Below are positions 52,805-61,073 of a stretch of 64,000 nt of DNA, in pieces (the first letter of the stretch is position 1; every line of letters starts with the position of its first letter). Where the stretch lies: positions 53,206 through 117,205 of the forward strand of contig CALUGP010000006.1 in assembly GCA_944320195.1 (NCBI GenBank), written 5' to 3'. Made by a program: the position numbers and the translations under genes. Source of the stretch: an uncultured Prevotella sp. (GTDB taxonomy: Bacteria; Bacteroidota; Bacteroidia; Bacteroidales; Bacteroidaceae). The notes beneath the pieces were generated by a model. It had not been told where the DNA came from and did not search any database. It saw only the letters and a list, made by a program, of their open reading frames with translations.

Positions 52805-54700
52805 ATGGACAAGTATCAGCAGATACTCCGTGAATATTGGGGATATGACGATTTCCGTGGCATTCAGCGTGAAATAATCGACAGCATCTGTTCGGGACGC
52901 GACACTCTCGGGCTGATGCCTACGGGTGGGGGAAAGTCGTTGACGTTCCAGGTCCCGGCTTTGTCGACGAGTGGTGTATGCCTTGTCATAACGCCTCTTA
53001 TCGCTTTGATGAAAGACCAGGTGGAACATCTTCGCAAGATAGGGATTAAGGCAGCGGCTGTCTATTCCGGGATGATGCACGCCGACGTGATCGCAACGCT
53101 TGAGAACGCCATTTTCGGTGGAGTAAAGATATTGTATGTTTCGCCTGAGAGATTGTCATCAGAGCTTTTCCTAAAGAAATTCAGCCACATGAAAGTGAGC
53201 TTTGTCACTGTGGACGAGGCTCACTGCATCAGCCAATGGGGGTATGACTTCCGTCCGTCATATCTCAGAATCAGCGATATACGCCGTATAAAGCCGGACG
53301 TTCCGATACTCGCCCTCACGGCGACGGCCACGCCCCGTGTAGTCGATGACATTCAGAAACAGCTTGGTTTCAAGGAAAAGAATGTGTATTGCATGAGCTT
53401 TGAGCGCAAAAACCTTGCCTACATCGTGAGGAAAACCAGCGACAAGATTAATGAAACGATGCGTCTTTTAGACCGTGTGGAAGGCCCGGCGATAATATAT
53501 GCACGCAGCCGTAAACGCACAAGGGAGCTGGCCAAGATTTTAAAGAGTAACGGTGTCAGTGCGACTTATTACAACGCGGGGCTTGAAGACGCGGTAAGGG
53601 ATGCAAGGCAGAAGCTCTGGCAGGCAGACAAGGTCAGGGTGATGGTGGCTACAAACGCTTTCGGCATGGGCATTGACAAGCCCGATGTCAGGCTGGTTGT
53701 CCATATTGACAGTCCTGACTCGATAGAGTCTTACTTCCAGGAGGCCGGCCGTGCCGGGCGTGACGGGGAGCAGTCGTATGCCGTACTGCTTTATGACGGC
53801 CACGACGGAGCGAAACTGAAGCGCCGTGTAAGCGACACTTTTCCCGACAAGGACTTCATACGCACGGTCTATGAGCATCTTGCTTACTTTTATCAGATAG
53901 GCATGGGCAGCGGAGGCGGATGCCGTTTCGAGTTTAACATCGACAAGTTCTGCGAGTATTTCAAGCATTTCCCCGTACAGGTGAATTCTGCTTTGACAAT
54001 TCTTTCGAGGGCAGGATATTTGGATTACGAGGACGAGCGTGAGAACATGGCGCAGCTTAGGATTCTGCTCGGGCGAGATGATTTGTATCGTCTTGACAGC
54101 CTTACTGAACGTGAAAACGATGTTATTACCGCTCTTTTGCGCAATTATGGCGGCCTGTTCACCGATTACTGTTATATTGACGAAAGCCTTATAGCCATGC
54201 AGACGGGGTTGCAGCGCGAGGAAATATACGCCATGTTGAAAGACCTGAGCCAGCGGCGCATACTGCATTTCATTCCCCGTAAGAAGATTCCCCACATACG
54301 CTATGCGCAACGGCGTGAAGAGATGGAGCGCCTGGTTTTTCCCAAGGAGGTGTATGATGACCGCAAGAAGGAATATGAGGAGCGTATAAATGCCATGATA
54401 AAGTATGCCGAGAACGATGACATTTGCCGTAGCCGCCAGCTGCTAAGATATTTCGGCGAGGAAAGATCCGTGGATTGCGGCCAGTGCGACGTGTGCCGCT
54501 CTCATCAGGGGAAGGCCGTTGGCAAAGATGAGTTCGAGGCTGCCTGTGATGAGATAAAGAGGGTTTTGGCCGACGGAAAGCGGCATGGCGTGGTAGAGTT
54601 TGCCGGTTGCAAGATAGACAAGGACTTGTGCAAGGAGGCTTTGGAGTATCTTGTCGCTGAGGAGAAGGTGCGTTGCATGGACGGCATGTTTTTTCTTTGA
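52805..54700 (+). CDS. recQ: ATP-dependent DNA helicase RecQ
   Basis: A 631-residue 3' to 5' helicase. Motif 0 (GYDDFRGIQREIIDSICSGR), motif I (MPTGGGKSLTFQVPAL), motif II (VDEAHCISQWGYDFRPSY), motif III (LALTATATPRVVDDI), and motif VI (FQEAGRAGRDGEQSYAVLLY) are present. An RQC zinc site follows with cysteines in RSVDCGQCDVCRSHQ, a single C-x2-C-x2-C group plus an earlier Cys in DDICRSRQLL. No HRDC domain: the protein ends with a short winged-helix-like segment. Probably cotranscribed with recJ across the hairpin repeat. Confidence 0.95.
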   Translation: MDKYQQILREYWGYDDFRGIQREIIDSICSGRDTLGLMPTGGGKSLTFQVPALSTSGVCLVITPLIALMKDQVEHLRKIGIKAAAVYSGMMHADVIATLENAIFGGVKILYVSPERLSSELFLKKFSHMKVSFVTVDEAHCISQWGYDFRPSYLRISDIRRIKPDVPILALTATATPRVVDDIQKQLGFKEKNVYCMSFERKNLAYIVRKTSDKINETMRLLDRVEGPAIIYARSRKRTRELAKILKSNGVSATYYNAGLEDAVRDARQKLWQADKVRVMVATNAFGMGIDKPDVRLVVHIDSPDSIESYFQEAGRAGRDGEQSYAVLLYDGHDGAKLKRRVSDTFPDKDFIRTVYEHLAYFYQIGMGSGGGCRFEFNIDKFCEYFKHFPVQVNSALTILSRAGYLDYEDERENMAQLRILLGRDDLYRLDSLTERENDVITALLRNYGGLFTDYCYIDESLIAMQTGLQREEIYAMLKDLSQRRILHFIPRKKIPHIRYAQRREEMERLVFPKEVYDDRKKEYEERINAMIKYAENDDICRSRQLLRYFGEERSVDCGQCDVCRSHQGKAVGKDEFEAACDEIKRVLADGKRHGVVEFAGCKIDKDLCKEALEYLVAEEKVRCMDGMFFL

Positions 54701-54728
54701 CAGCCTTTCTTGCAGACTATGATTAAGC

Positions 54729-54762
54729 AAAAGTCCGCCTTCACATCGTGAGGCGGACTTTT
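54729..54762 (+). terminator. Terminator after recQ
   Basis: AAAAGTCCGCCT, a ten-base loop, AGGCGGACTTTT: perfect 12-bp stem. It can work on both strands and lies between convergent recQ and the DUF805 gene. Confidence 0.92.
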
Positions 54763-54794
54763 CATTAGTTTGTGTTTCTGCCGGACCGGACGTG

Positions 54795-55340
54795 TCAGTC
54801 CTGCTCGGCGGTGACTTGCTTAATGTATTCGTCTGTCGGGATGTACTTGGGCGACGGGCCGTACTTGTTTGCTTCAGGCTTGCCGTCACGCACGCAGAAC
54901 ACGAAGATGGTTATGTTCATGATGAACGAAACCAGTCCTGTCAAGGCGAAAACGGGGCTGCTTAACACTTTTGTTGCTTCTTCAATGTCGGGGTTTACCG
55001 ACGACATTATCTCGTAATATCCGCTTCCTGCAATGTAGAGGTTGGCGAACACGCCTATCAGTATGGCAGCCGTTACCCACCAGCCGCTGTGTCCGCGGTC
55101 GTGCAGGCGGCGCACGGTGACGGCCCATAGCGAGAGTTGAAGCACGAGGCTGATGATTCCCAACACCAATGGGAAGCCGCTCAGTGTCAATCCGGCAATG
55201 ATTGCTACGACGGCATATGCCACCCAATACCACCACAGTTCGCTGCGGCGTGCGCGCCCGTTGAAGTTTGTAAGGTTGGCAAGAACTGTTTTTACCGACT
55301 CGCCGAAGCCCATCGAGGGCAGTTTTTTAATTCCTTCCAT
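54795..55340 (-). CDS. DUF805 membrane protein
   Basis: A 181-residue protein with about four hydrophobic helices. It carries the DUF805 signatures NFNGRARRSELWWYWVAYAV and LWAVTVRRLHDRGHSGWWVT; an N-terminal extension of about 25 residues and a polar C-terminus (GPSKYIPTDEYIKQVTAE-like) flank them. The function of DUF805 is unknown. It lies between recQ (convergent) and trmD (same strand, 79 bases upstream). The leader contains a tandem TTTTACCGTTTTAC stretch near 55381-55412. Confidence 0.88.
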   Translation of the reverse strand: MEGIKKLPSMGFGESVKTVLANLTNFNGRARRSELWWYWVAYAVVAIIAGLTLSGFPLVLGIISLVLQLSLWAVTVRRLHDRGHSGWWVTAAILIGVFANLYIAGSGYYEIMSSVNPDIEEATKVLSSPVFALTGLVSFIMNITIFVFCVRDGKPEANKYGPSPKYIPTDEYIKQVTAEQD

Positions 55341-55419
55341 GATAATATGTGTTTTTATTGGTTAATGTTGTTCTGTTTCTTTACCGTTTTACCCTTTTAC
55401 CGTTTTACTTTTTTACCTT

Positions 55420-56094
55420 TCATTTCAGCAGGTCAGGGCGCAGGCGTTTGGTGCGTTCGTAGCTCTGTTCTATTTCCCAGTCCTTTATCTTAGCCTCGTT
55501 TCCGCTCAGCAGTATGTCGGGCACGCGCCAACCCTTGTAGTCGGCGGGGCGCGTATAAATGGGAGCGGAGAGCATGTCGTCCTGGAAGCAGTCAGACAGT
55601 GCGCTCTGGTCGTCGCTTATTACGCCCGGCACGAGCCTCACAATGGCGTCGGCCATTACCGCGGCGGCCAGTTCGCCACCCGTCAGGACGTAGTCGCCAA
55701 TGCTTATCTCGCGTGTTATTAGATGGTCGCGCACGCGCTGGTCGATGCCCTTGTAGTGGCCGCAGAGTATGATTATGTTGCCCATGAGCGAGAGGTCGTT
55801 GGCCATGTGCTGGTCAAACTGTTCGCCGTCGGGCGACGTGTATATTACCTCGTCATACTCTCTTTCGGCCTTCAGCGCGCTTATGGCGCGGTCAATCGGC
55901 TCGCACTGCATCACCATCCCGGCGAAGCCGCCGTAAGGATAGTCGTCAACGCGCCGCCACTTGTCAGTGGAGTAGTCGCGCAGGTTGTGCAGGTGGATTT
56001 CCGCAAGGCCCTTCTTCTGGGCGCGCGCAAGTATTGATTCGTGCACGAAGCCCTCCAGCATTTCGGGCAATACGGTGATGATGTCTATTCGCAT
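55420..56094 (-). CDS. trmD: tRNA (guanine-37-N1)-methyltransferase
   Basis: A 224-residue knotted SPOUT methyltransferase that makes m1G37 in tRNAs reading CNN and similar codons, preventing frameshifting. Conserved segments are [73 protein letters not shown] (SAM-binding knot) and [20 protein letters not shown]-type end. The start at 56094 fits the family; seven codons upstream overlap a repeat. Unlike in many bacteria it is not with rpsP-rimM-rplS. Confidence 0.96.
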   Translation of the reverse strand: MRIDIITVLPEMLEGFVHESILARAQKKGLAEIHLHNLRDYSTDKWRRVDDYPYGGFAGMVMQCEPIDRAISALKAEREYDEVIYTSPDGEQFDQHMANDLSLMGNIIILCGHYKGIDQRVRDHLITREISIGDYVLTGGELAAAVMADAIVRLVPGVISDDQSALSDCFQDDMLSAPIYTRPADYKGWRVPDILLSGNEAKIKDWEIEQSYERTKRLRPDLLK

Positions 56095-56106
56095 GGTTGA
56101 AATATT

Positions 56107-56215
56107 GACACCCACCTAAGCCTTTCCAAAGGGAGGAAATTCATATATGTCTGTTGAAATAGGCAAAGCATTCCAAGCTCACTCACTTTGGGAGGGCAGG
56201 GGTAGGTGTTTGGTT
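56107..56215. repeat. Diverged pair of GC-rich hairpin elements
   Basis: CACCCACCTAAGCCTTTCCA with AAGGGAGGAAATTCAT, then AGCTCACTCACTTTGGGAGG with GCAGGGGTAGGTG. They face each other and fill the gap between the HIT gene and trmD. Confidence 0.65.
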
Positions 56216-56216
56216 T

Positions 56217-56642
56217 CTATAACTCCTTCTTCAGATTTTCGGCCATGTCGGCATACTCCTCGTCTGAGAGGTACACCTCCTGCGGATTCATGCGGAACAC
56301 TCCGCCGAAGTCCGGGCCGCCCGCGTACTTTGGCACAAGGTGGAAGTGCAGGTGGGACAGCGTGTCGGAGTAAGCTCCGTAGTTTATCTTGTCAGGGTTG
56401 AACACCTTTTGCATTGCACGCGTGGTGCGTGCCACGTCGGCCATGAAGGCGTTTCGCTGGTCGTCTGAAAGCAGGTTCAGGTCGTCCACATGGCCGTCGT
56501 ATGCCACGAGGCAGCGGCCTCTGTAAGTTTGCTCCTTGAATATGAACAGGCGTGAAACGCTAAGTTTTGCCACTTCAATCATAAGGTTGTGCTGTGTCTC
56601 GTTGTTCTGGCAATAGAGACAGTCTTTAGGATCGCTTTTCAT
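56217..56642 (-). CDS. HIT-family nucleotide hydrolase/transferase
   Basis: A 141-residue HIT protein. The signature His triad is LSHLHFHLVPKY (H-x-H-x-H), preceded by the expected strand-helix layout RCLVAYDGHVDDLNLLSDDQ. An N-terminal pair CLYCQNNE may bind zinc together with a later residue. Members hydrolyse nucleoside phosphoramidates or dinucleotides; the substrate here is not predictable. It has its own promoter on the minus strand and lies 122 bases upstream of trmD. Confidence 0.9.
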   Translation of the reverse strand: MKSDPKDCLYCQNNETQHNLMIEVAKLSVSRLFIFKEQTYRGRCLVAYDGHVDDLNLLSDDQRNAFMADVARTTRAMQKVFNPDKINYGAYSDTLSHLHFHLVPKYAGGPDFGGVFRMNPQEVYLSDEEYADMAENLKKEL

Positions 56643-56710
56643 GTTTTGGGTTTGTTTTGTTGTTTTGCGGTGACGCCTGCGCCTACGGCCGGCGCGGTCA
56701 ACCTATCTGC

Positions 56711-56741
56711 AAAGGTAGTATAAAGTTGTTAAAATGGCAAG
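56711..56741 (-). promoter_or_regulatory. Promoter of the HIT-family gene
   Basis: Minus strand: TTG (56741-56739), 20 bases, TACCTTTG (56718-56711), with a leader of about 65 bases. Confidence 0.7.
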
Positions 56742-56856
56742 AAAACGGGAGTGTTTTTTACGAATTTGCATGCCGGCAGGCTTGTTGGTAACAGTTTGCG
56801 GGCATGTTTCTTCGCGCCGTTTCCGCCATGTTTTGCCGCCGTTGTTGCCGCGCCGT

Positions 56857-56959
56857 GTAACTTGTTGATTTTCAACGTGTTGCAAAAGGCCGTCTTTTAC
56901 ACGCTGAAAGACGGCCTTTTGCAACGCGATTCATGGCCTTTTGCGGGATGAAAGACGGC
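56857..56959. repeat. 22-bp-period palindrome array, copy 11, with flank
   Basis: Flank GTAACTTGTTGATTTTCAAC on the left, then GCAAAAGGCCGTCTTTTACA, GAAAGACGGCCTTTTGCAAC, a decayed CATGGCCTTTTGC, and GAAAGACGGCAT. The first two units make a perfect 17-bp hairpin with a short loop. Confidence 0.88.
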
Positions 56960-56963
56960 ATAT

Positions 56964-57027
56964 GAAAATAAAACCTCATTTCATTCGCTTTTATTTTGCA
57001 TTTAGCCCGACTTGCATTATCTTTGTA
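56964..57027 (+). repeat. Promoter module, copy 2 (lipoate ligase)
   Basis: AAAATAAA, a variable stretch, CGCTTTTATTTTGCATTTAG, CCCGACTTGCATTATCTTTG and TA. It matches the cobU module at 37867-37930 except for one base in the last 40. Confidence 0.85.
56995..57025 (+). promoter_or_regulatory. Promoter of the lipoate ligase / glycine cleavage genes
   Basis: TTTG (56995-56998), 19 bases, TATCTTTG (57018-57025). The start codon of the ligase is 77 bases downstream, the same distance as in the cobU copy. No glycine riboswitch is seen. Confidence 0.85.
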
Positions 57028-57101
57028 ACTGACAACAGGTGCGGCGCAGTCCGCATGCTGACCTTTTGACATCGAGATACGGGAAAAACATTTTAAACGT
57101 A

Positions 57102-58076
57102 ATGAAATACGTAGCTTTACCTGATGAAAAGACACGTAAGGTCTCGTTTTACCTGGCAATGGAAGAATACGTGGCGCGCCGCATGCCGGCCGGCGACTAT
57201 CTGTTTTATTGGCAGGTGGGGCCTTCTGTGGTGTTCGGGCGCAACCAGGTGATTGCCAACGAGGTTGACGTGGCTTATTGCAAGGGCAATGGCATAGGCA
57301 TGTTCCGACGCAAGAGCGGCGGAGGCTGCGTGTATGCCGACATGGGCAACGTGATGTTTTCGTTCGTGACTGACAGCGACAACGTCGGCCTTACGTTCAA
57401 CCGTTACATCAATATGATGGTGCTCATGCTGAGAAAGATGGGCGTAAAGGCTTCGGCAACGGGGCGCAACGACATTGTGGTGGACGGCCGCAAGGTGTCG
57501 GGCAACGCCTTTTACCACTTGCCCGGGCGTAGCATCGTGCACGGCACGATGCTTTACGACATCGACATGGAGAACATGTCGCGCGCCATAACGCCGCCGG
57601 GCGACAAGCTCGAGAGCAAGGGCGTGGACAGTGTGCGTCAGCGTGTGGCCTTGCTGAAGGACTATGTCGGCATGGACGTTGACGCGTTCAAGGAGTGCGT
57701 AAGGCGCGGGCTGTGTGACGGCCGTCATGTCCTTACGCCCGAAGACGTTGCCCGCATAGAGGCGATAGGGCGTGAAGTGTATCTCTCGCCGGCTTTCGTC
57801 CAAGGCAAAGATCCTTGCCACACCGTTGTGCGCAGGCGTAGGATTGACGGGGTGGGCAGCGTTGAGGCCAGCATCGAGGTGAAGGGAGGCGTGGTAAGAA
57901 GCGCCAACCTGTCAGGCGATTTCTTCGCCAAGGGCGACGTTGAGGCCATGATGGGCCGTCTTTGCGGAGTAAGGCTGTGCCGCGAGTCTGTGTCGGCCGC
58001 GCTTCCGGAAAGGACAGACGAAGTCATAATGAACCTCGGCCGAGACGACCTTGCGAGCCTGATTGCAGAAGGTTGA
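57102..58076 (+). CDS. lplA: Lipoate-protein ligase
   Basis: A 324-residue ligase that activates lipoate with ATP and attaches it to a lysine of a lipoyl domain. The catalytic domain holds FYLAMEEYVARRMPAGDYLF, WQVGPSVVFGRNQVIANEVD, MFRRKSGGGCVYADMGNVMF (lipoate-AMP site) and the invariant GRKVSGNAFYHLPGRSIVHG with the catalytic Lys. A C-terminal accessory domain follows (about 240-324). Placement directly before gcvT-gcvH, whose product GcvH needs lipoate, gives the likely target. The ATG at 57102 fits the family start; the upstream frame overlaps the leader. Confidence 0.93.
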   Translation: MKYVALPDEKTRKVSFYLAMEEYVARRMPAGDYLFYWQVGPSVVFGRNQVIANEVDVAYCKGNGIGMFRRKSGGGCVYADMGNVMFSFVTDSDNVGLTFNRYINMMVLMLRKMGVKASATGRNDIVVDGRKVSGNAFYHLPGRSIVHGTMLYDIDMENMSRAITPPGDKLESKGVDSVRQRVALLKDYVGMDVDAFKECVRRGLCDGRHVLTPEDVARIEAIGREVYLSPAFVQGKDPCHTVVRRRRIDGVGSVEASIEVKGGVVRSANLSGDFFAKGDVEAMMGRLCGVRLCRESVSAALPERTDEVIMNLGRDDLASLIAEG

Positions 58077-58172
58077 AGTGGGAAAAGCGGAGCGGAAGAC
58101 GGAAAGTCTGAAGACAAAAGCCTATGGATTTTTCACTCTTCACTTTTCATTCTTAACTTAAATAAATAATGT

Positions 58173-59267
58173 ATGGAAAACAAAAGAACATGCCTTTATG
58201 ACAAGCATGTGGCCTTGGGCGCGCTGATGCAGCCCTTTGCCGGATATGACATGCCTATACAGTATTCTTCGATTATCGACGAGCACAACGCCGTGCGCGC
58301 CGCCTGTGGAGTCTTCGATGTGTCCCACATGGGCGAAGCCGTTGTCACAGGCAATGACGCTGGGCGTTACGTAAACCACATTTTCACCAACGATGTCGAC
58401 AAGATCGGCGCAGGCCAGGTGCTTTACGGCATGATGCTTTATCCAGACGGAGGCACGGTTGACGACCTGCTGGTGTACAAGATGGCCGAAGACAAGTATT
58501 TCCTGGTAATCAATGCGGCTAATACCGACAAGGATCTGGCGTGGATGCGTTCCAATGCCGGTGGCTTCAGTGTCGACATCGAGGACGCTTCGCCGCGTTA
58601 CGGCCAGATAGCCGTGCAGGGTCCCTGTGCCGAGGCTGTGATGGAAGAGGTGCTTGGCATAACGTGCGGCGAGCTTGTTTTCTATACGTTCAAGACAGTT
58701 GTGGCCGCCGGTGGTGAGGAAATCATCGTCAGCCGGACAGGCTATACTGGTGAAGACGGCTTCGAGATATATGCCGGCGAAGATCTGATAAGGGCGTATT
58801 GGGACATGCTCGTAGGGAGCGGCCGGTGCAAGCCGTGCGGTCTGGGATGCCGTGACACGCTGCGTTTCGAGGTAGGTCTGCCGCTATACGGCAACGAGCT
58901 GAGTGCCGAGGTCAGTCCCGTCATGGCCGGCTTGGGCATATTCTGCAAGCTGGACAAGGCGGAGTTCATAGGTAAGGATGCCATTGTGGAGCAGAAAACA
59001 AATGGAGTGAGCCGCAAGGTGGTGGGCATAGAGCTTGCCGGACATGCCGTTCCGCGTCACGGCTACGCCGTGTTGAGCGGCGGTGTGGAGGTGGGTGTTG
59101 TTACCACAGGTTACCAGTCGATATCCACGGGGAAGAGCGTCTGCATGGCGTTGGTGGACGTAGCCTATGTCAAGCTTGGCACTCCGCTCGACGTCAGGAT
59201 ACGTAAAAAGACGTTCCCAGGCACCGTCGTGAAGAAAAGATTTTATGAAAAACATTATAAGAAATAA
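58173..59267 (+). CDS. gcvT: Glycine cleavage system T protein (aminomethyltransferase)
   Basis: A 364-residue tetrahydrofolate-dependent aminomethyltransferase that takes the aminomethyl group from lipoyl-GcvH, releasing ammonia and methylene-THF. Segments ALMQPFAGYDMPIQYSSIID, GVFDVSHMGEAVVTGNDAGR, SRTGYTGEDGFEIYAGEDLI, LRFEVGLPLYGNELS and TTGYQSISTGKSVCMALVDV are characteristic, and the catalytic Asp is in the DVSHMG/GxRDTLR-type sites. The methylene-THF produced feeds FolD, encoded on the other strand at 45 kb. It lies 96 bases after lplA. Confidence 0.96.
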   Translation: MENKRTCLYDKHVALGALMQPFAGYDMPIQYSSIIDEHNAVRAACGVFDVSHMGEAVVTGNDAGRYVNHIFTNDVDKIGAGQVLYGMMLYPDGGTVDDLLVYKMAEDKYFLVINAANTDKDLAWMRSNAGGFSVDIEDASPRYGQIAVQGPCAEAVMEEVLGITCGELVFYTFKTVVAAGGEEIIVSRTGYTGEDGFEIYAGEDLIRAYWDMLVGSGRCKPCGLGCRDTLRFEVGLPLYGNELSAEVSPVMAGLGIFCKLDKAEFIGKDAIVEQKTNGVSRKVVGIELAGHAVPRHGYAVLSGGVEVGVVTTGYQSISTGKSVCMALVDVAYVKLGTPLDVRIRKKTFPGTVVKKRFYEKHYKK

Positions 59268-59296
59268 GCAGTTGACAATTAAAAACAATAAGCATT

Positions 59297-59677
59297 ATGG
59301 CAAAAGTAATAGAAGGGCTCTATTATTCGGAGTCGCATGAGTATGTAAAGGTTGAAGGTGAGTATGGTTACATCGGCATAACCGATTATGCCCAGAACGC
59401 TCTTGGCAACGTGGTTTACGTGGACATGCCCGACGTTGACGACGAGATAGAGGCCGGCGGGGAATTCGGCGCTGTGGAAAGCGTCAAGGCCGCGAGCGAC
59501 CTCAACGCCCCTGTGAGCGGCAAGGTGGTTGAAGTGAACGGCAAGCTGGAGGACACTCCCGAGCTGATCAACCAGGACGCATACGGGAATTGGATAATAA
59601 AGGTTGAGCTGGCAGACGCTTCCGAGCTTGAAAGTCTTATGGACGCGAAAGCTTATGAAGAGTTCTGCAACAAGTGA
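59297..59677 (+). CDS. gcvH: Glycine cleavage system H protein
   Basis: A 126-residue lipoyl carrier. The lipoylated residue is Lys64 in FGAVESVKAASDLNAPVSGK. Flanking family segments are YIGITDYAQNALGNVVYVDM and LINQDAYGNWIIKVEL. The length is typical. It lies 29 bases after gcvT and 43 bases before gcvPA. It shuttles the aminomethyl group among the P, T and L proteins, all encoded next to it. Confidence 0.97.
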   Translation: MAKVIEGLYYSESHEYVKVEGEYGYIGITDYAQNALGNVVYVDMPDVDDEIEAGGEFGAVESVKAASDLNAPVSGKVVEVNGKLEDTPELINQDAYGNWIIKVELADASELESLMDAKAYEEFCNK

Positions 59678-59720
59678 CTTTACCTAAGAAACCATTTAAC
59701 CTTATACCGTAAAATCTGAA

Positions 59721-61037
59721 ATGGCATTCAAATATTTTCCCCATACGGGGCAAGACATCGACGAGATGCTTGCACGTATTGGCGTGAAGACGCTCGACGA
59801 CCTCTATGCGGATGTGCCCTCGCAGGTGCGTCTGCATGGAGACTATGACCTGCCAAAGGCCATGAGCGAGGTTGAAGTGAGGCGTTATTTTGATGATTTG
59901 TGCCGAAACGACAGGCAACTGACATGCTTTGCCGGGGCGGGAGTCTACGACCATTACACTCCTTCGCTGATACCTTACATCGTGGAGCGTTCCGAGTTCC
60001 TGACGAGTTACACCCCGTATCAGGCCGAGATATCTCAAGGCACGCTGCAATACATCTTCGAGTACCAGACCATGATGGCGCGTCTTACAGGCATGGACAT
60101 ATCCAACGCTTCAATGTATGACGGCACAACGGCCACTGCCGAGGCCGTGATGATGGCCAAAGCTGTGGCCAAGAAGGCTGATACTGTGCTCGTTTCTGAC
60201 ACCGTTGACCCGAAAACCATAGCCGTTATAAAGACTTATGCCCACTTCCACGGTGTTTGCATAGAGACCGTAAGGCAGGATGACGGCGCGACGGACATGG
60301 CCGAACTTAAGCGCAGGCTTGGCGAAGGTGGCGTTGCCGGAGTAGTGGTGCAGCAGCCAAACCGTTACGGCGTGATTGAGGATTATGGCGGATTGGCTGA
60401 CGTTTGCCATGAAAACAAGGCGTTACTGATAATGAACTGTGTCGCCGCAGACCTCGCGCTGTTGAAGACTCCTGGTGAGTGGGGGGCTGACATCGCCGTG
60501 GGCGACGGCCAGTCGTTGGGCATCCCGATGTCGTTCGGCGGTCCTTCGCTCGGCTACATGTGCTGCACGGAGAAGCTGATGCGCAAGATGCCTGGGCGTA
60601 TTGTCGGCCAGACGGTTGACACTGATGGCAAACGGGCGTTTGTTTTGACGCTTCAGGCACGCGAACAGCACATCCGCAGGCAGAAGGCAACGTCAAACAT
60701 CTGTTCCAACGAAAGCCTGATGGCCCTTTATGTCACCATTTACATGGCAGTAATGGGCAAGCAGGGTCTGAAGGAGGCGGCACGTTTGTCATATTCCGGG
60801 GCGCACTATCTATGTGACGAATTGGTCAAGACCGGGCATTTCCGACTGTCTTTTGACCGTCCGTTCTTCAACGAGTTCTGCATGAAATACGATGGTGACG
60901 TTGACGCTTTGCGGCAAAAATTGGAGGCTGAGGGCTTTCTCGGAGGTGTCAAGACGTCACCGGATGAGATAATGTTTGCCGTTACCGAGAAGCGCACAAA
61001 GGATGAAGTAGACCGCCTTGTGGAGCTGTGCAAGTGA
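59721..61037 (+). CDS. gcvPA: Glycine dehydrogenase (decarboxylating) subunit 1
   Basis: A 438-residue N-terminal half of the PLP-dependent P protein, in the split two-gene form. It begins FKYFPHTGQDIDEMLARIGV, and has VYDHYTPSLIPYIVERSEFL, GTLQYIFEYQTMMARLTGMD, YDGTTATAEAVMMA and REQHIRRQKATSNICSNESL. This half has the aminotransferase fold without the PLP lysine and pairs with gcvPB. The length is standard for subunit 1. It is separated from gcvPB by 36 bases. Confidence 0.96.
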   Translation: MAFKYFPHTGQDIDEMLARIGVKTLDDLYADVPSQVRLHGDYDLPKAMSEVEVRRYFDDLCRNDRQLTCFAGAGVYDHYTPSLIPYIVERSEFLTSYTPYQAEISQGTLQYIFEYQTMMARLTGMDISNASMYDGTTATAEAVMMAKAVAKKADTVLVSDTVDPKTIAVIKTYAHFHGVCIETVRQDDGATDMAELKRRLGEGGVAGVVVQQPNRYGVIEDYGGLADVCHENKALLIMNCVAADLALLKTPGEWGADIAVGDGQSLGIPMSFGGPSLGYMCCTEKLMRKMPGRIVGQTVDTDGKRAFVLTLQAREQHIRRQKATSNICSNESLMALYVTIYMAVMGKQGLKEAARLSYSGAHYLCDELVKTGHFRLSFDRPFFNEFCMKYDGDVDALRQKLEAEGFLGGVKTSPDEIMFAVTEKRTKDEVDRLVELCK

Positions 61038-61073
61038 GGAATCATAAGGAAACAAACCCTTAATCGTAAGAAA

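Noticed and set aside
58077-58172. Glycine riboswitch before gcvT
   Set aside because: The gap is short and AT-rich, with no conserved glycine-aptamer core; gcvT appears to be transcribed from the lplA promoter.
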